From: Plasmodium brasilianum | Lineage: Eukaryota > Apicomplexa > Aconoidasida > Haemosporida > Plasmodiidae | Assembly: GCF_023973825.1 (NCBI RefSeq) | Contig: NC_090124.1 | Span: forward strand, 2,101,501-2,165,500 | Direction: 5' to 3' | DNA: 64,000 nucleotides | In this document: positions 11,041 through 21,998 of the stretch, piece after piece | How the letters are laid out: every line of letters starts with the position of its first letter | How positions within the stretch are numbered: the first letter of the stretch is position 1 | Notes under the pieces: model-generated | What the model was told of the DNA's origin: nothing | What the model saw: the letters and a program-made list of their open reading frames with translations, nothing else | Database searches by the model: none | Translations under genes and position numbers: made by a program

Positions 11041-14000
11041 CTCATGCAACTAGCCTTATTACAACTCTCTGATAGACTTCATGACCTCTTCCAAGGGGAT
11101 AGGTTCGGGACTATGGGGGAAAGAAAAAAAAATTCAAATGAAATATATGCATAAATGCGTATATATAAATATGTGTATATGTGTGCTAGTTTGCATGCAT
11201 ATGTATGAATGTACATCACGCACTAAATTGGTTACCTGTTTATCCTCCATCTTTTCTCAGTCTGCTTGGTAATAGAAGGCAGGAACTGTAAAAAACGAGC
11301 ACACATTCTTTGCGGTCCCCCTGTATCAGAGGTTAATTTTGACGACATGCCAAAAAGTTGCCTAAAAAGAAAATATGGAACTAGCGAAATCAGAAATGCC
11401 GTGGTATTGAGAAAAACACAGAAAAAAGCAGAAATAAAACGCAGAAAAAAATGCAAAAAAGACAGGAAAAGAAAAAATTCTGCATTGTATCCATGTGTAT
11501 AGTATGCTCGAGTTAGCTTCTCCATACCCACATGCGATTTTTCCTTTTTGCAATTTTAAGCACACTCCAAGCGAGGACAAAATAGACAAAGAAATAGATC
11601 TATTTTTCGGTGATGATAACTTTAAGTGTGAAAAGGGAATTATATTAATTAAAAAAAGCGCATTAGATCCAAAAGATTTAAATAATTTGAGGATGTATTT
11701 AGACTATTACGGATTTCAAATAGTAGAAGAAAAAATAATATCAATGAAGGATGAGAGTATAAATAATACGATGGAAGAAGAAGAAATTAGGAATATGTGT
11801 ATGAGTGAAGAATATATAATAACTATTATGGTATCGAGAATAAACTGCATTATGTGTCTTTATTATTTAATGGGATTAAGTACTGTAAAAGAGTCTGTAT
11901 TGAAAAGACCAAGAAGTATAAGAAGTATATTTTTTAAAAATGATGATGATATATTATTTGTAAAGGATAGCAAGAAAATAAATAATCTTGTAAAGAAATA
12001 CTTTACTTTTGAAAAATATAATAACATTATTACAACTGATATGGTGAAGAATTTTATATTTTGTAAAAGTGTTACTAATTGGAAGCAAGATGAAGAAAAT
12101 ATAAAATTGAAAGATATCCTATTGGACTGTTTTACTAAAATTTGTGAACTGAAACCAAATGAAGATTCAGCCATATCATGGATAAGCAAATGGCTTAACC
12201 AAAAGGGGAAGGAGATAAATGAACAAGTAAGAAATAAAGAGGAGGTACAAAAAAAAAAGGAAATGCTGGATTTGTTCAAAAATAAGAAGCAGAGAAAAGA
12301 AGGAGAAAAAAAAACAAATGAATCAAAAAAAATAAATCACAATGAGGATAATGAAAAAGATACAAATGACAATTTTAATATATCATTGAAACATACTGTT
12401 GAAGTGATAAAACAAGATACGTGTAATAAAAAATTTGTGTTAATACATCAGATCTGGATGGACGAAGATACACAGGGAAGTGAAGACAGGGATAATGAAA
12501 GGGATAAGTTAAAAATTATAAAACATCTTGAAAAATTAAATTATGTTAATTTAAATTTTAGCGAATTATGTGAAAAAGAAGAAAAAAATAATACTCTGCT
12601 TGGAAAAAAAATTGAATACACTAAGAGGAAATACAAACATTTAACCGTTGACTTAATAAAACGTATTTTAAAAGAAAATATAGATGTAAATAAGTCGTAT
12701 AGTAATTACATAGTAACAGGTTTTAAAAATATTGTAGATTATTCTTACCTAACTAGGGAGGATATAATACCGAGCTCCTTTTGTGTATTAGTCGTCAGGG
12801 GAGGGAAACATCTCCATAGGGATGAATCAGGCGAAGAAGACAGAACGACCATAAAATACAAACCGTTCTTAGAACTTTTGCATAGGGAAAACCAGAATGG
12901 AAATGATGACTATGAGAATGACAAAAGTGGATATTTGTTAAGGACGTTTTTAAATAAAGGAAAAATATTAATATATAGAAATACACAAAATTATTTCTGT
13001 GAATTTATAAAATTGTTTCAAAATGAAATTGTTCTCTTTTTTGGAATAAACACTAATCATATAAAAAATATAATTTTATTCCTTGTACATAATTATAATT
13101 ATTATTTTATAAAATATGATATGTTAGTTAAGGAGGAAAAGAAGAAGAAAAGAAAAAAACATAGTAATAACATGCATGTGTGTGATGGTCAAAATTATTC
13201 ATCTTCTGCTAACTTGTTTTCTATTCTAATTGAAAAAATAATGATTTTAATGAACAGAGATTATAGGAAGTTTATTTTATGTAATTTTTTCCTTACCCCA
13301 CAGCAGTTAGAAGTTCTAAATCAGAGAGTTAACTCTAGGTTGATTTTCTTCCATTTTAAGTGCAAAGTTGACGTGGACTCACGAGAGATTGCCAAGGGGG
13401 GAAGACTCATATTATCACCGCTGTACGGGAGGGGAAATAACAAAAAAGGGTTGAACAGTGGTGTGGTGAGTAGCAGTATGATGAAAAGCACCATGGTAAA
13501 AGACAGCGCGCCATATTATTGCATGCGTACCAGTGCAAAAATAGTAGAAGACAAAGACTTCATTACATTTACTATTAAAAATGATGCAGAAAAGATGCTG
13601 GACTGTACATCCTTTCTATTTGATATAATACAAGTAGCAAAAAGGAAAATAATCCTTATTTGTAATTTAACGACTGCAAATGTAAATTTCATAGGTCTCT
13701 ATCTACAGTATGAATATCCTAATATTGCATTTTGCGACTTGGATTTCATAAATGAACATGACAGGTATGTGGTTGAGCAGAGCTCACTAGGAACACTTGT
13801 GGATGATGCATTTTATACAGAAAAGGGGAATAGTAAAAACATAAGTAGTATAGATGTAATAATAAATAAAATGAAAAATGTTTGCTCTAAAATGAATGCA
13901 AGCTATTTTGTTTTTTCAAACTTCCCATGTAATTTACAGCTTGAGGAGTATCAAAAATTGCAATTTTTTTTTGACATAAAATTATGTATCCTGATAAGTA

Positions 14001-16411
14001 AGCAGGGGGATAGCTGCATAGGTAGTACAAACATTTCGGGTTTTTGCGAATGCCCACTTTCTACCTTATTCTATTATTTCGATAGCAGGGGGTGCTTGTT
14101 GATGATAGACTTGGGAGAAGCTAGTGTAGTGGGAGAAGCGAGTGTAGTGGGAGAAGCGAGTGTAGTGGGAGAAGCGAGTGTAGTGGGAGAAGCGAGTGTA
14201 GTGGGAGAAGCTAGTGTAGTGGGGGTAGCAAATGTAATGGGAGAAGCGAGTGTAGTGGGAGAAGCGAGTGTAGTGGGAGAAGCGAGTGTAGTGGGAGAAG
14301 AGGGAAGACCAGAGGGGATAAAGAATATCCACAGTGATGAAACTGCAGAGCAAACTAGCAGCAATTCGGGGGTAATAGAAGAGAGGGGGAAAGGAGTAGG
14401 TATAAGTATTGATAGAGAAAAATGCGTAGTGCAAAACAAATTAGATGGTAATATTTTGGTGCAGACGTCTCATGAGGAGTCTATTACAGTAAAGAGGAGT
14501 ACAACTGACAATAGTAACATGGCTAGTCACAAAAAAAATGGGAAAAAAAAAAGTGAAGTGGGTGAATTAAATGATGAGATAAAAAAAAAAATATTAAAAA
14601 AAATTGAAGAGAGAATAAAGCCCAAACTGATTTGTTATTATGCTTCTGATAATTATGATTTAAAAAAATTTTTAAAAAAAAAAGTTAAGAACAATAATCC
14701 AAATAATAGTACCTCGTTTCATTATATGTCTTATGAAAACGTAATAAAGGAATTCATATTATTGAGTGAGAGATGGCCAAAAATATATTTAAAAAAAATA
14801 ATGAATGATATAAAAACGAGGAAGCAAAAAATGAAAAATGAAATATACTTAATAATTTTAGAAAATGTTTTAAAACATTCAAGTAGTTACTTATTTTCAA
14901 ATATTATTTTGTGTAATATACCTCTTTTAAATGACTTAGATGAATATGTGTTGAACAGATTTTTTAATTTAATTGAGTTTAAAAAAATAATTTATTTTGT
15001 TCATTATACCAAATCGGAACCATTAACATGTGAAGGTACACACCCTCTAGTTTTCAATGAAGATAGAATAATTCTGAACAGTAGTCCAAAGGCGGGTACT
15101 AACTTTTGTTTAGAACCTAGCATGGAGAATGATCAATGGAGTAACAGCGATAATGTTGATGAAGACGGAAAATTCATTCTAGCTAAAGAAGCTAGCAACA
15201 ATTGGAGCACCAGAATGGGCAGTGATATGAACAGGTCGATGAACGAACAAGTCATACACGGAGGTGACAGAGGTGTATGTGAAGCAGATCCGAGTAATAA
15301 TAATGGTAAACAAGGGGTGGGGGAAAAGAATGAAGAAGGGAATAATACCCCGCCAAACGACGAAGTAGGAAGTAGTGAAGAGGGAAATAGCGAAGGGGAA
15401 AAAGGACGGCACAACAGCAGCAACCGCTCAAGTAGCAATGGGCAAAAAGAACAGCATAACAGTAGAGACCGCTCAAGTAGCAATGGGCAAAAAGAACAGC
15501 ATAACAGTAGAGACCGCTCAAATAGCGATGAGATAAAACAACAATATAACAGAAAAAGCGAGAGAGTAAAAAAGTTGTTCATGCAAAAATACTCGGACGT
15601 TGAACAGAGCACAATATATATAAATAAAAAGATGCCACGTAACACTGACAGTTTGTACTTCCCCCAAATAATCCTTGTGTTTATTCCGCAAAATGAACAA
15701 TTACAAATGTATATATCATCACTGTTATGTTCTAATTTAAAAAATTATACGCCTATTAATACAGCGAGCCTGATTCGTGAAGAGATGATTAAGGCAAAAA
15801 TAAAAGGTAAATTTCAGAGTTTTCAGAGAGGAAGGGAGGAAGCACAGGAAAGGGGAAAAATCGTTAGCAGCATTAGTACTACCACTACTGCTACTAGTAG
15901 TAGTACTACTGTTGACGAAAAGGAGATTCGAATGCGCACCTTTCATTCCTTGTTTGAAAAAATAAAAAGTGCAGACAGTAACATATTGTTAACAGGTTTT
16001 CCAGTTGTAATGAATAAAAACGATAATGAAAGTAGTAACGATAATGAAAGTAGTAACGATAATGAAAGTAGTAACGATAATAGTAATAATGAAGATTGGA
16101 ACCGTGCTAATGGTACCCCTGATAGTGGTAACCATAACTGCTGTAATAATAATATGAGTGATTACTTTTACCAACTGAACTTTTTAAAAATTTTCAAAAT
16201 TCATGGCATCATATCTCTTCTATTTGATGATAACTATTTGAAAAGTATTTGCCCTTCGCCTGAAAACATTTCTATAGACAAGTATAACGAAATAACAGAG
16301 CTGATGCATAAAGATCTATATCACAAACATAAATTCTATTCTGACAAAATAGGCAATCATGAGAACCTAAAACACGCGCTTGAGGTGGTTAAAACGTTCT
16401 TTTCTAAGTAG
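9355..16411 (+). CDS. Giant NDK / Dpy-30-like / adenylate-kinase-like fusion protein
   Basis: Seven exons were placed by splice sites and phase: 9355-9411, 9746-9820, 10181-10371, 10586-10865, 11054-11102, 11261-11403, 11561-16411, giving 1881 residues. NDK-like domain 1 covers about 1-145, domain 2 about 147-282, and domain 3 about 288-430. Only domain 2 keeps the family signature: ERTLIILKPD, PYYNSLIDFMTS and RNAVH, where H266 matches the catalytic histidine. Residues 451-478 (CELKPNEDSAISWISKWL) resemble the Dpy-30 docking motif found in flagellar kinases. Five adenylate-kinase-like modules follow, near 556-675, 756-859, 961-1079, 1289-1415 and 1635-1842, none with a GxxGxGK P-loop. The first keeps the layout of an AK fold (LLGKKIEY, HLTVDLIKRIL, NYIVTGF). 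Insertions include a GEASVV repeat and DNESSN and QKEQHNS repeats. The exon 5 donor (GTTCGG) is weak. I infer an axonemal role in male gametes; domain 2 may still be active. Confidence 0.85.
14106..14303 (+). repeat. In-frame 18-bp repeat encoding GEASVV
   Basis: About ten copies of an 18-base unit inside the large last exon of the NDK/AK gene, around residues 1117-1179. One copy has drifted (GVANVM). It separates two adenylate-kinase-like modules and looks like a polymorphic linker. Confidence 0.9.
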
Positions 16412-16685
16412 AATTTTGTTAATAGTGTAGTTTTATTTTGTTAATTTTTATTTTATTTATTTTGTTTTCTACTCGCCTATGTGTTTTTGAGCATACTTTA
16501 GTTGTTTTACTATGGGAGGATTTTTTCCTTAAATATGTTAGGCATTTTGCCCCTTCGCTTTGCGTTTCACTTTGCCTGTTCATTTTGTGCTTTTATCTTT
16601 CGATTTGTATTATTTTTCATATTGTTAGCTCCGGTGCGCTTCACTTAAATTTGCTATAAAAACCCAACTCCAATAAAAATGGTAA

Positions 16686-16716
<31 letters not shown>

Positions 16717-17683
16717 TAATTGAAATGCATAGAAGTTATCTGACAGCAATGACTAAACTGCGGCAAATGAGTAATTCTCATTTTTTGAACTGATTAGTCT
16801 TTTTATTATTTTTATCATCCGTTTGACTTTTCTCTTTAATGGGGCATTTTATCGACTATCATTTTTTTTTTTTTTTTTTGTTCGTATGATGTAGTATCGT
16901 TGTTCATTTGAAATATTCCCGTATAACAATTGGTGTACTCGGAAGCGTAAATAAATAAATGTACATATATATATATATATATAAATGTTTATGTGTGCAT
17001 GCATGTATGATACAGGGAGATATATTTACGCAATGCAGTATATTTGAACACAATCCATTTTCCTATTTAAAAAATTATATGATTTTTTTTTTTTTTTTTT
17101 GACTTGTATTTTATATCACAAATTAGCAATCGATCATATATATGTATCTTGTTAATAAATGTTTGCCCTCATTTTTCACCAATTTGTGCATGTATTTTTT
17201 TGGGAGACAGCATGCTGCGCACTTACAGTAAAGTGAGCATTTTGCTTTTTCATTGCAATTTAGTTCAGCCTATTATTTTGTTTTATTCAACTGCGTTATA
17301 TTCAGCTGCGTTATGTTCAGCTGCGTTATGTTCAGCTGCGTTATATTCAGCTGCGTTATGTTCAGCTGCGTTATATTCAGCTGAGTTATATTCAGCTGCG
17401 TTATATTCAACTGCGTTATATTCAGCTGCGTTATGTTCAGCTGCGTTATGTTCAGCTGCGTTATATTCAGCTGCGTTATGTTCAGCTGCGTTATATTCAG
17501 CTGAGTTATATTCAGCTGCGTTATATTCAGCTGCGTTATATTCAGATGAGTTATATTCAGCTGCGTTATATTCAGCTGAGTTATATTCAACTGCATGATA
17601 TTCCATTGCACTTTATTTTATTTTGTTTTATTCTTTTGGTCGTGTATCTGTTGAGTCGCATTAGCAAGAACATTATTGAAGTG

Positions 17684-17719
<36 letters not shown>

Positions 17720-17993
17720 AAAGCTTTTTTGTGGCAATACGCAGAGGAGACATGTTAGTATGTGAGTGTGAGTAATTGAAGAAATAAATGAACAAACAAG
17801 AATAGGAATATACACGTGTATAAATATATACACTGCATAAAATGTAAAAATATATAAAGACATAATCGCATGCACATATGAACGTGTGAATGTATTGACA
17901 TATAAATGTAATGTACGAGGATACAACTACACCAATAATACAAACGTTCGAATGTGGTATCCCCACTAGTGATTCAAGGAAAACATATCTTAA
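16412..17993. other. Tandem intergenic spacer, NDK/AK to CABLES-like gene
   Basis: About 1.6 kb between two plus-strand genes. It holds a 27-base poly(A) near 16687, poly(T) runs, a (TA)n run near 16965 and the 15-bp minisatellite. The last 400 bases should include the promoter of the CABLES-like gene. No extra exon was seen. Confidence 0.65.
17283..17603. repeat. 15-bp minisatellite with a CAGCTG palindrome in each unit
   Basis: About 21 copies of a unit reading TTATATTCAGCTGCG, with variants such as TTATGTTCAGCTGCG and TTATATTCAGCTGAG. The variants recur in ordered blocks, which suggests duplication of multi-unit segments. The unit length is a multiple of three, so long frames are open on both strands (for example SAALYSAAL), but these are repeats and not proteins. 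It ends about 390 bases before the CABLES-like start codon. Confidence 0.93.
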
Positions 17994-19778
17994 ATGAAAG
18001 AGTGCGAATACTTTTCTATTTATGACGAATTTTTTAAAGATGCAAAAAATTTCCTGAACACTATCACTGAAACAAATGATAATGGGCCAGATAGTAGTAG
18101 CAGCGGTGAAACAAGTGTAGATGACAAGGATGGCAATTGTATATTGAAGAAGGGAAAAAAGGAAAAATTTCTTGATTTTCACCTGGACATTGAAAACAAC
18201 AAGGTCGTATGGCACGAGGGTATTATTAACGATAACATCAATGATGGTAGTTGTAGAGGTAGTAGTAGAGGTAGTAGTAGAGGTAGTGGTAGAGGCAGTA
18301 GTAGAGGTAGTGGTAGAGGTAGTAATAGAGGTAGTGGTAGAGGTAGTAATAGAGGTAGTGGTAGAGGTAGTAGTAGAGGTAGTGGTAGAGGTAGTGGTAA
18401 TGGCAGTAGTAACGGCAGCTGTACCAATGTTACTGATAGTGAGTTGAACAAAAACGGATTCAATCCAATGTACCCCTCTTTGAATAGAGAGGCACCGAAA
18501 ATATTACTCTGTTACGGAAAGAGCCATAATATGTGTTTGTCATACAAACTTTATTACGATAATATTAATCAAGAGTCCACAAATGTAAATTATTCCTTGT
18601 CTATATTCAGAAAAAAATTTTCTACTTATGATTATAAGGCAAAGGAATATAATTTAGAAAAAAAAAATGAAAATAAAATAAAAAGTTTTTTGTTTAGATT
18701 AGCATTTTGGAAAAGGAGAGCACGTGAGGAGGATCTTCTTTTTATGGACGATGGAAAGAAACAAATAAAATATGATGGAAACAATATAACATATGAACAT
18801 ACGGAAGCTCGTATGAGGAAAGATAAATATTACAATGCGGATAGGAGCAGTAATGAAGTAGTTATAGATCACCATCACAATCGTCATCTACATTATGAAC
18901 ATCATCGTCCGCATTATCATGATCGCGGCAATAATCATGGTAATAAGAAAAAAGTAAAAGACGGACTGGATGAGGAAAAAAAAAGACTAACTTTCAACGA
19001 GTTGAAAAAAAAAAAAAAAAAAAAAAAGAAAGGGAAAAAGATAAGGAAAAAGTGAAAGAAAAAGAAAAAGAAAAGGAAAGAATAAAGAAAAAAGGAGTAT
19101 CTTATGAATATTTATTAACCCCAAGTAAACATGAGTATGATGCATTTTGTTTATTTAATCCACGATTTAAACAAGGAAAACACCACACAGTTATGTTTCT
19201 GCAGAGTTATAATGTATCCATTATTCCATTTGTTAAACCAAAAAAATTAAAAGAAGAAGTGAATGAATTATTTAATGAAATAAATCCATGGATTGATAAA
19301 TCATTAACTTTATCAAAATTAAGGAATTTGAAAATTGACATTTTTAACTTAATAAATAGTATCCCAGAGATAGACATTTCTACCATATCCTGTGCATGGG
19401 TATTTTTTGAAAGATTAGTAATAAAAGGGTATGTTCATAAATGTAATAGAAAATTATATGCAGCTACTTGTCTTATTTTATCCTTGAAGTTTTATCAACA
19501 TGATGATATTCAAATTTTGGAAAAGTTATTAATCTATATTCAAAAGTTAGATAAGAAAGAAAATTTAACGCCATCTTTAATATTTTCAGTCGAGTTTTTA
19601 GTTTATCGTTTACTCGATTTCTCTCTACAACATACCTATGAAAATATTCGAGCCCACATACATCAGTACTTGGAATCAAAGGTTAGTTAATACCAAAAAT
19701 TATAAGGTGTGTACACTTTTATATATAGAATAACGTGTCTCTTTAATTTAGAAAAAAAAAAAAGAGAAGGCTTAGAAA

Positions 19779-19813
<35 letters not shown>

Positions 19814-20145
19814 GGTATGGTTTTTCCATAACTATAGAGTGAAGCCTTATGTTGATAAGAAAATTTATGTGCACATGTAGAAGCATTTCAGTGGGAATGT
19901 TTGTAAATGCTCACACATAGTTTTATGGCACATTACTATGGCGATATGTTTTTTTCTCCCTGCGCGCCGTCTTCCATTTCGTCTTCCATATTTTCCATTT
20001 AGTCATCCATTCCCATTCCCATTTCTACTTTTACTTTTACTTTTTTTTTTTTTTTTTTTTTTACGCGCAGGAATTAAAGTTTGAAGACGTATATGGTATT
20101 AGTGAAGACGTGTACATATGCTCAAACTACTGCAAGGAATCATAA
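17994..20145 (+). CDS. Cyclin-box protein resembling CABLES, with a frameshift in a poly(A) run
   Basis: Exon 1 runs 17994-19681 and exon 2 runs 20071-20145 (donor GTTAGT, acceptor CGCAG), ending SNYCKES. The frame changes across a 23-base A run at 19005-19027. Before it the protein has a short N terminus, a Gly/Ser/Arg repeat and a His-rich patch; after it come EREKDKEKVKEKEKEK-type residues and then the conserved domain. That domain reads IDKSLTLSKLRNLK, then AWVFFERLVIKGYVHKCNRK, LYAATCLILSLKF and FSVEFLVYRLLDFSL. This order matches the C-terminal cyclin box of CABLES (CDK5 and ABL1 enzyme substrate) proteins, which bind cyclin-dependent kinases. The indel is most likely a sequencing or assembly error, because both sides stay charged and open. 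It is not one of the P. falciparum cyclins CYC1-CYC4 as far as I recall. Confidence 0.85.
18247..18414 (+). repeat. In-frame Gly-Ser-Arg repeat
   Basis: Repeated GGTAGTAGTAGA and GGTAGTGGTAGA codon blocks encode GSSRGSGR-type residues in the CABLES-like protein. A flexible, basic linker is likely. The region is also open in other frames, which is only a consequence of the repeat. Confidence 0.9.
19005..19027 (+). other. A23 homopolymer at the frameshift point
   Basis: A run of 23 A bases inside the CABLES-like coding sequence. Upstream coding is in the frame of 17994; downstream coding continues in the frame of 19052 and is open back to this run. A single-base length error in the run would restore one reading frame. 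Confidence 0.8.
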
Positions 20146-20349
20146 TCCTTAGTTTCCTTTCCAAATGGTATTCGACTGCTTTTGCACTTATTTTGTGTAG
20201 CGACCGTCCTACCTATAGTTCTATTGCGTCCTTTATTAATGAGGGATATGCGGCCTCGTTATAGCGCTCGCTATACCTGCGCATCACCCCCCAATTTATC
20301 AGTTATCACTTCCCACGTCTTTTGCGCTTTAAAATAGTAAGAGCCCAAA

Positions 20350-20826
20350 ATGGATGAACAAGAAAAGGAGGGGAAAAGAAAGGAAAGCACCTACAAATAT
20401 TTAAACTCAGATGAAATAAATAATTTGGAGTACATTTTCAATAAAGTAAAAAAAAATAAAAATGAAAATGTATCTATTCAGAATTTACAAAAATTTCTCC
20501 TGAACAGTCATAATAAAGATATATGCGAGGATTTGCTAGACTTTTTTCATATATATGGTAGTACTATAAGCTTAGATGATTTTCTAAATTGTCTTAATTG
20601 TGATATAAATGAATTCAAATCGAAAGAAAAAATGAAAAATTTATTTGAGTTGATAGACACAAATAAAAGAGGTTTTATATCGTATAAGAATTTCATGGAG
20701 GCAGCCAAGGAGTTTGAAAATGAGTTTAACGAACAGACGCTAAAAAATATATTTAACATAATTGACCTGAGCAACAGCGACAGGATGCTTTTCGAGGACT
20801 TCAAGAACTCCATATCAAACATTTAG
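20350..20826 (+). CDS. Divergent centrin/calmodulin-like EF-hand protein, 158 residues
   Basis: This single-exon gene encodes a small acidic protein with the four-helix-pair layout of centrins. The C-terminal half, KEKMKNLFELIDTNKRGFI then AAKEFENEFNEQTLKNIF, lines up with the second centrin lobe. The loops are degenerate. The third loop (DTNKRGFISYKN) has Asn instead of the acidic residue at position 12, and the fourth (DLSNSDRMLFED) lacks the glycine at position 6. The N-terminal loops have almost no ligands. Calcium binding is therefore doubtful, and a structural role at a centrosome-like or cytoskeletal site is an inference. It starts 204 bases after the CABLES-like stop on the same strand. 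Confidence 0.85.
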   Translation: MDEQEKEGKRKESTYKYLNSDEINNLEYIFNKVKKNKNENVSIQNLQKFLLNSHNKDICEDLLDFFHIYGSTISLDDFLNCLNCDINEFKSKEKMKNLFELIDTNKRGFISYKNFMEAAKEFENEFNEQTLKNIFNIIDLSNSDRMLFEDFKNSISNI

Positions 20827-21998
20827 CTGCACGCACATACGTTCCCGCTCGTTTGTTTGAGTAGGAGCTTGTGTTTGTGTATGTACATGTGTATGTACCT
20901 GTGTATGTACCTGTGTATGTACCTATGTATGTACCTGTGTATGTACCCGTGTATGTACCTGTGTATGTACCTGTGTATGTACCTATGTATGTACCTGTGT
21001 ATGTACCTGTGTATGTACCTGTGTATGTACCTGTGTATGTACCTGTGTATGTACCTGTGTATGTACCTGTGTATGTACCTGTGTATGTACCTGTGTATGT
21101 ACCTGTGTATGTACCTGTGTATGTACCTGTGTATGTACCTGTGTATGTACCTGTGTATGTACCTGTGTATGTACCTGTGTATGTACCTGTGTATGTACCT
21201 GTGTATGTACCTGTGTATGTACCTGTGTAATGATTTTTTATTTTTTATGTTTTTCTTCGTACGTTTTTCTTTTTATATTTGAATTCTTTTCTTTTTTTTT
21301 TTCCTCCTCTGCATATCGATACCGCAGAACGGGCCAATCGTTGAGCCACGTCAAAAACATACGACATTTTCCTCCATCAACTGGCAAAATTCACTTTCTT
21401 ATTTTTACAGTTCGCTTCAAGGCGACCGCAAGGCAGTATATATGTGCATATGCCTATGTGGGTATGCAAATGTATAAACATGCGTACGTTCTTCTACGAA
21501 TATATATGTACCCACATACATACCCCCCCAAAATATATACATATATATATACGCATTATGCACTTGTGCGAAGAGATCAAGTGCGCAGACATATGATCAT
21601 TCGCTTACCTGTGCGTGAAGGTTATACGACACAGTTGGTCGTACACTGTTAAGGGGTACAGCACGCTAACCCGAGTTTTTTTACATAAAAAGATTAAAAA
21701 ATTAAAGGCCAAAAATTTCCGTAAGTCGTGGCAAAATGAAAGATTAAAAAATGGAAAAAAAAAAAAAAAAAAAAAGGAAAAAAAAAAAAGGAAAAAAAAA
21801 AAAAGAAAAAATAATATGAACGAATTTCAAACTGATGTTAATTCTGGTTATGTGAAACGCACGAGTAAATTTTTTTTTTTTCTTTTTTTTATAAGAGAAA
21901 AAGTGGGAAAGGGTTTTCTATAAACAGTTATGAGAAGAGTACTCGGAACAGTCGAGTGAATGGTGCCTGCCGCTATTCCCCTTTACGTACCTACAAAG
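20827..21998. other. Convergent spacer between the EF-hand gene and ARK1
   Basis: The first part is the 12-bp minisatellite. The rest (about 21240-21998) has higher GC than most spacers here, plus poly(A)/poly(T) runs near 21755-21815 and 21870. Open frames in it are short and of low complexity, and I could not support a gene. Confidence 0.6.
20881..21229. repeat. 12-bp minisatellite ATGTACCTGTGT, about 29 copies
   Basis: A nearly perfect array of 349 bases, 29 units of 12. Only a few units vary (ACCTATGT, ACCCGTGT), all in the first third, so the right two-thirds look freshly amplified. It begins about 55 bases after the EF-hand stop codon, inside its likely 3' UTR. Two plus-strand frames stay open (YLCM and VYVP repeats), which follows from the unit length and is not evidence of coding. 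Confidence 0.95.

Noticed and set aside
15133..15645. A 170-codon minus-strand frame within the NDK/AK gene
   Set aside because: It is a shadow of low-complexity Asn/Ser codons in the large exon and has repeat composition.
17104..17611. Open frames on both strands over the 15-bp array
   Set aside because: Several overlapping frames on both strands are all repeats; no domain, no flanking coding sequence.
20857..21282. Long plus-strand open frames through the 12-bp array
   Set aside because: The unit is a multiple of three without stops, so open frames are automatic; residues are pure repeats in two frames at once.
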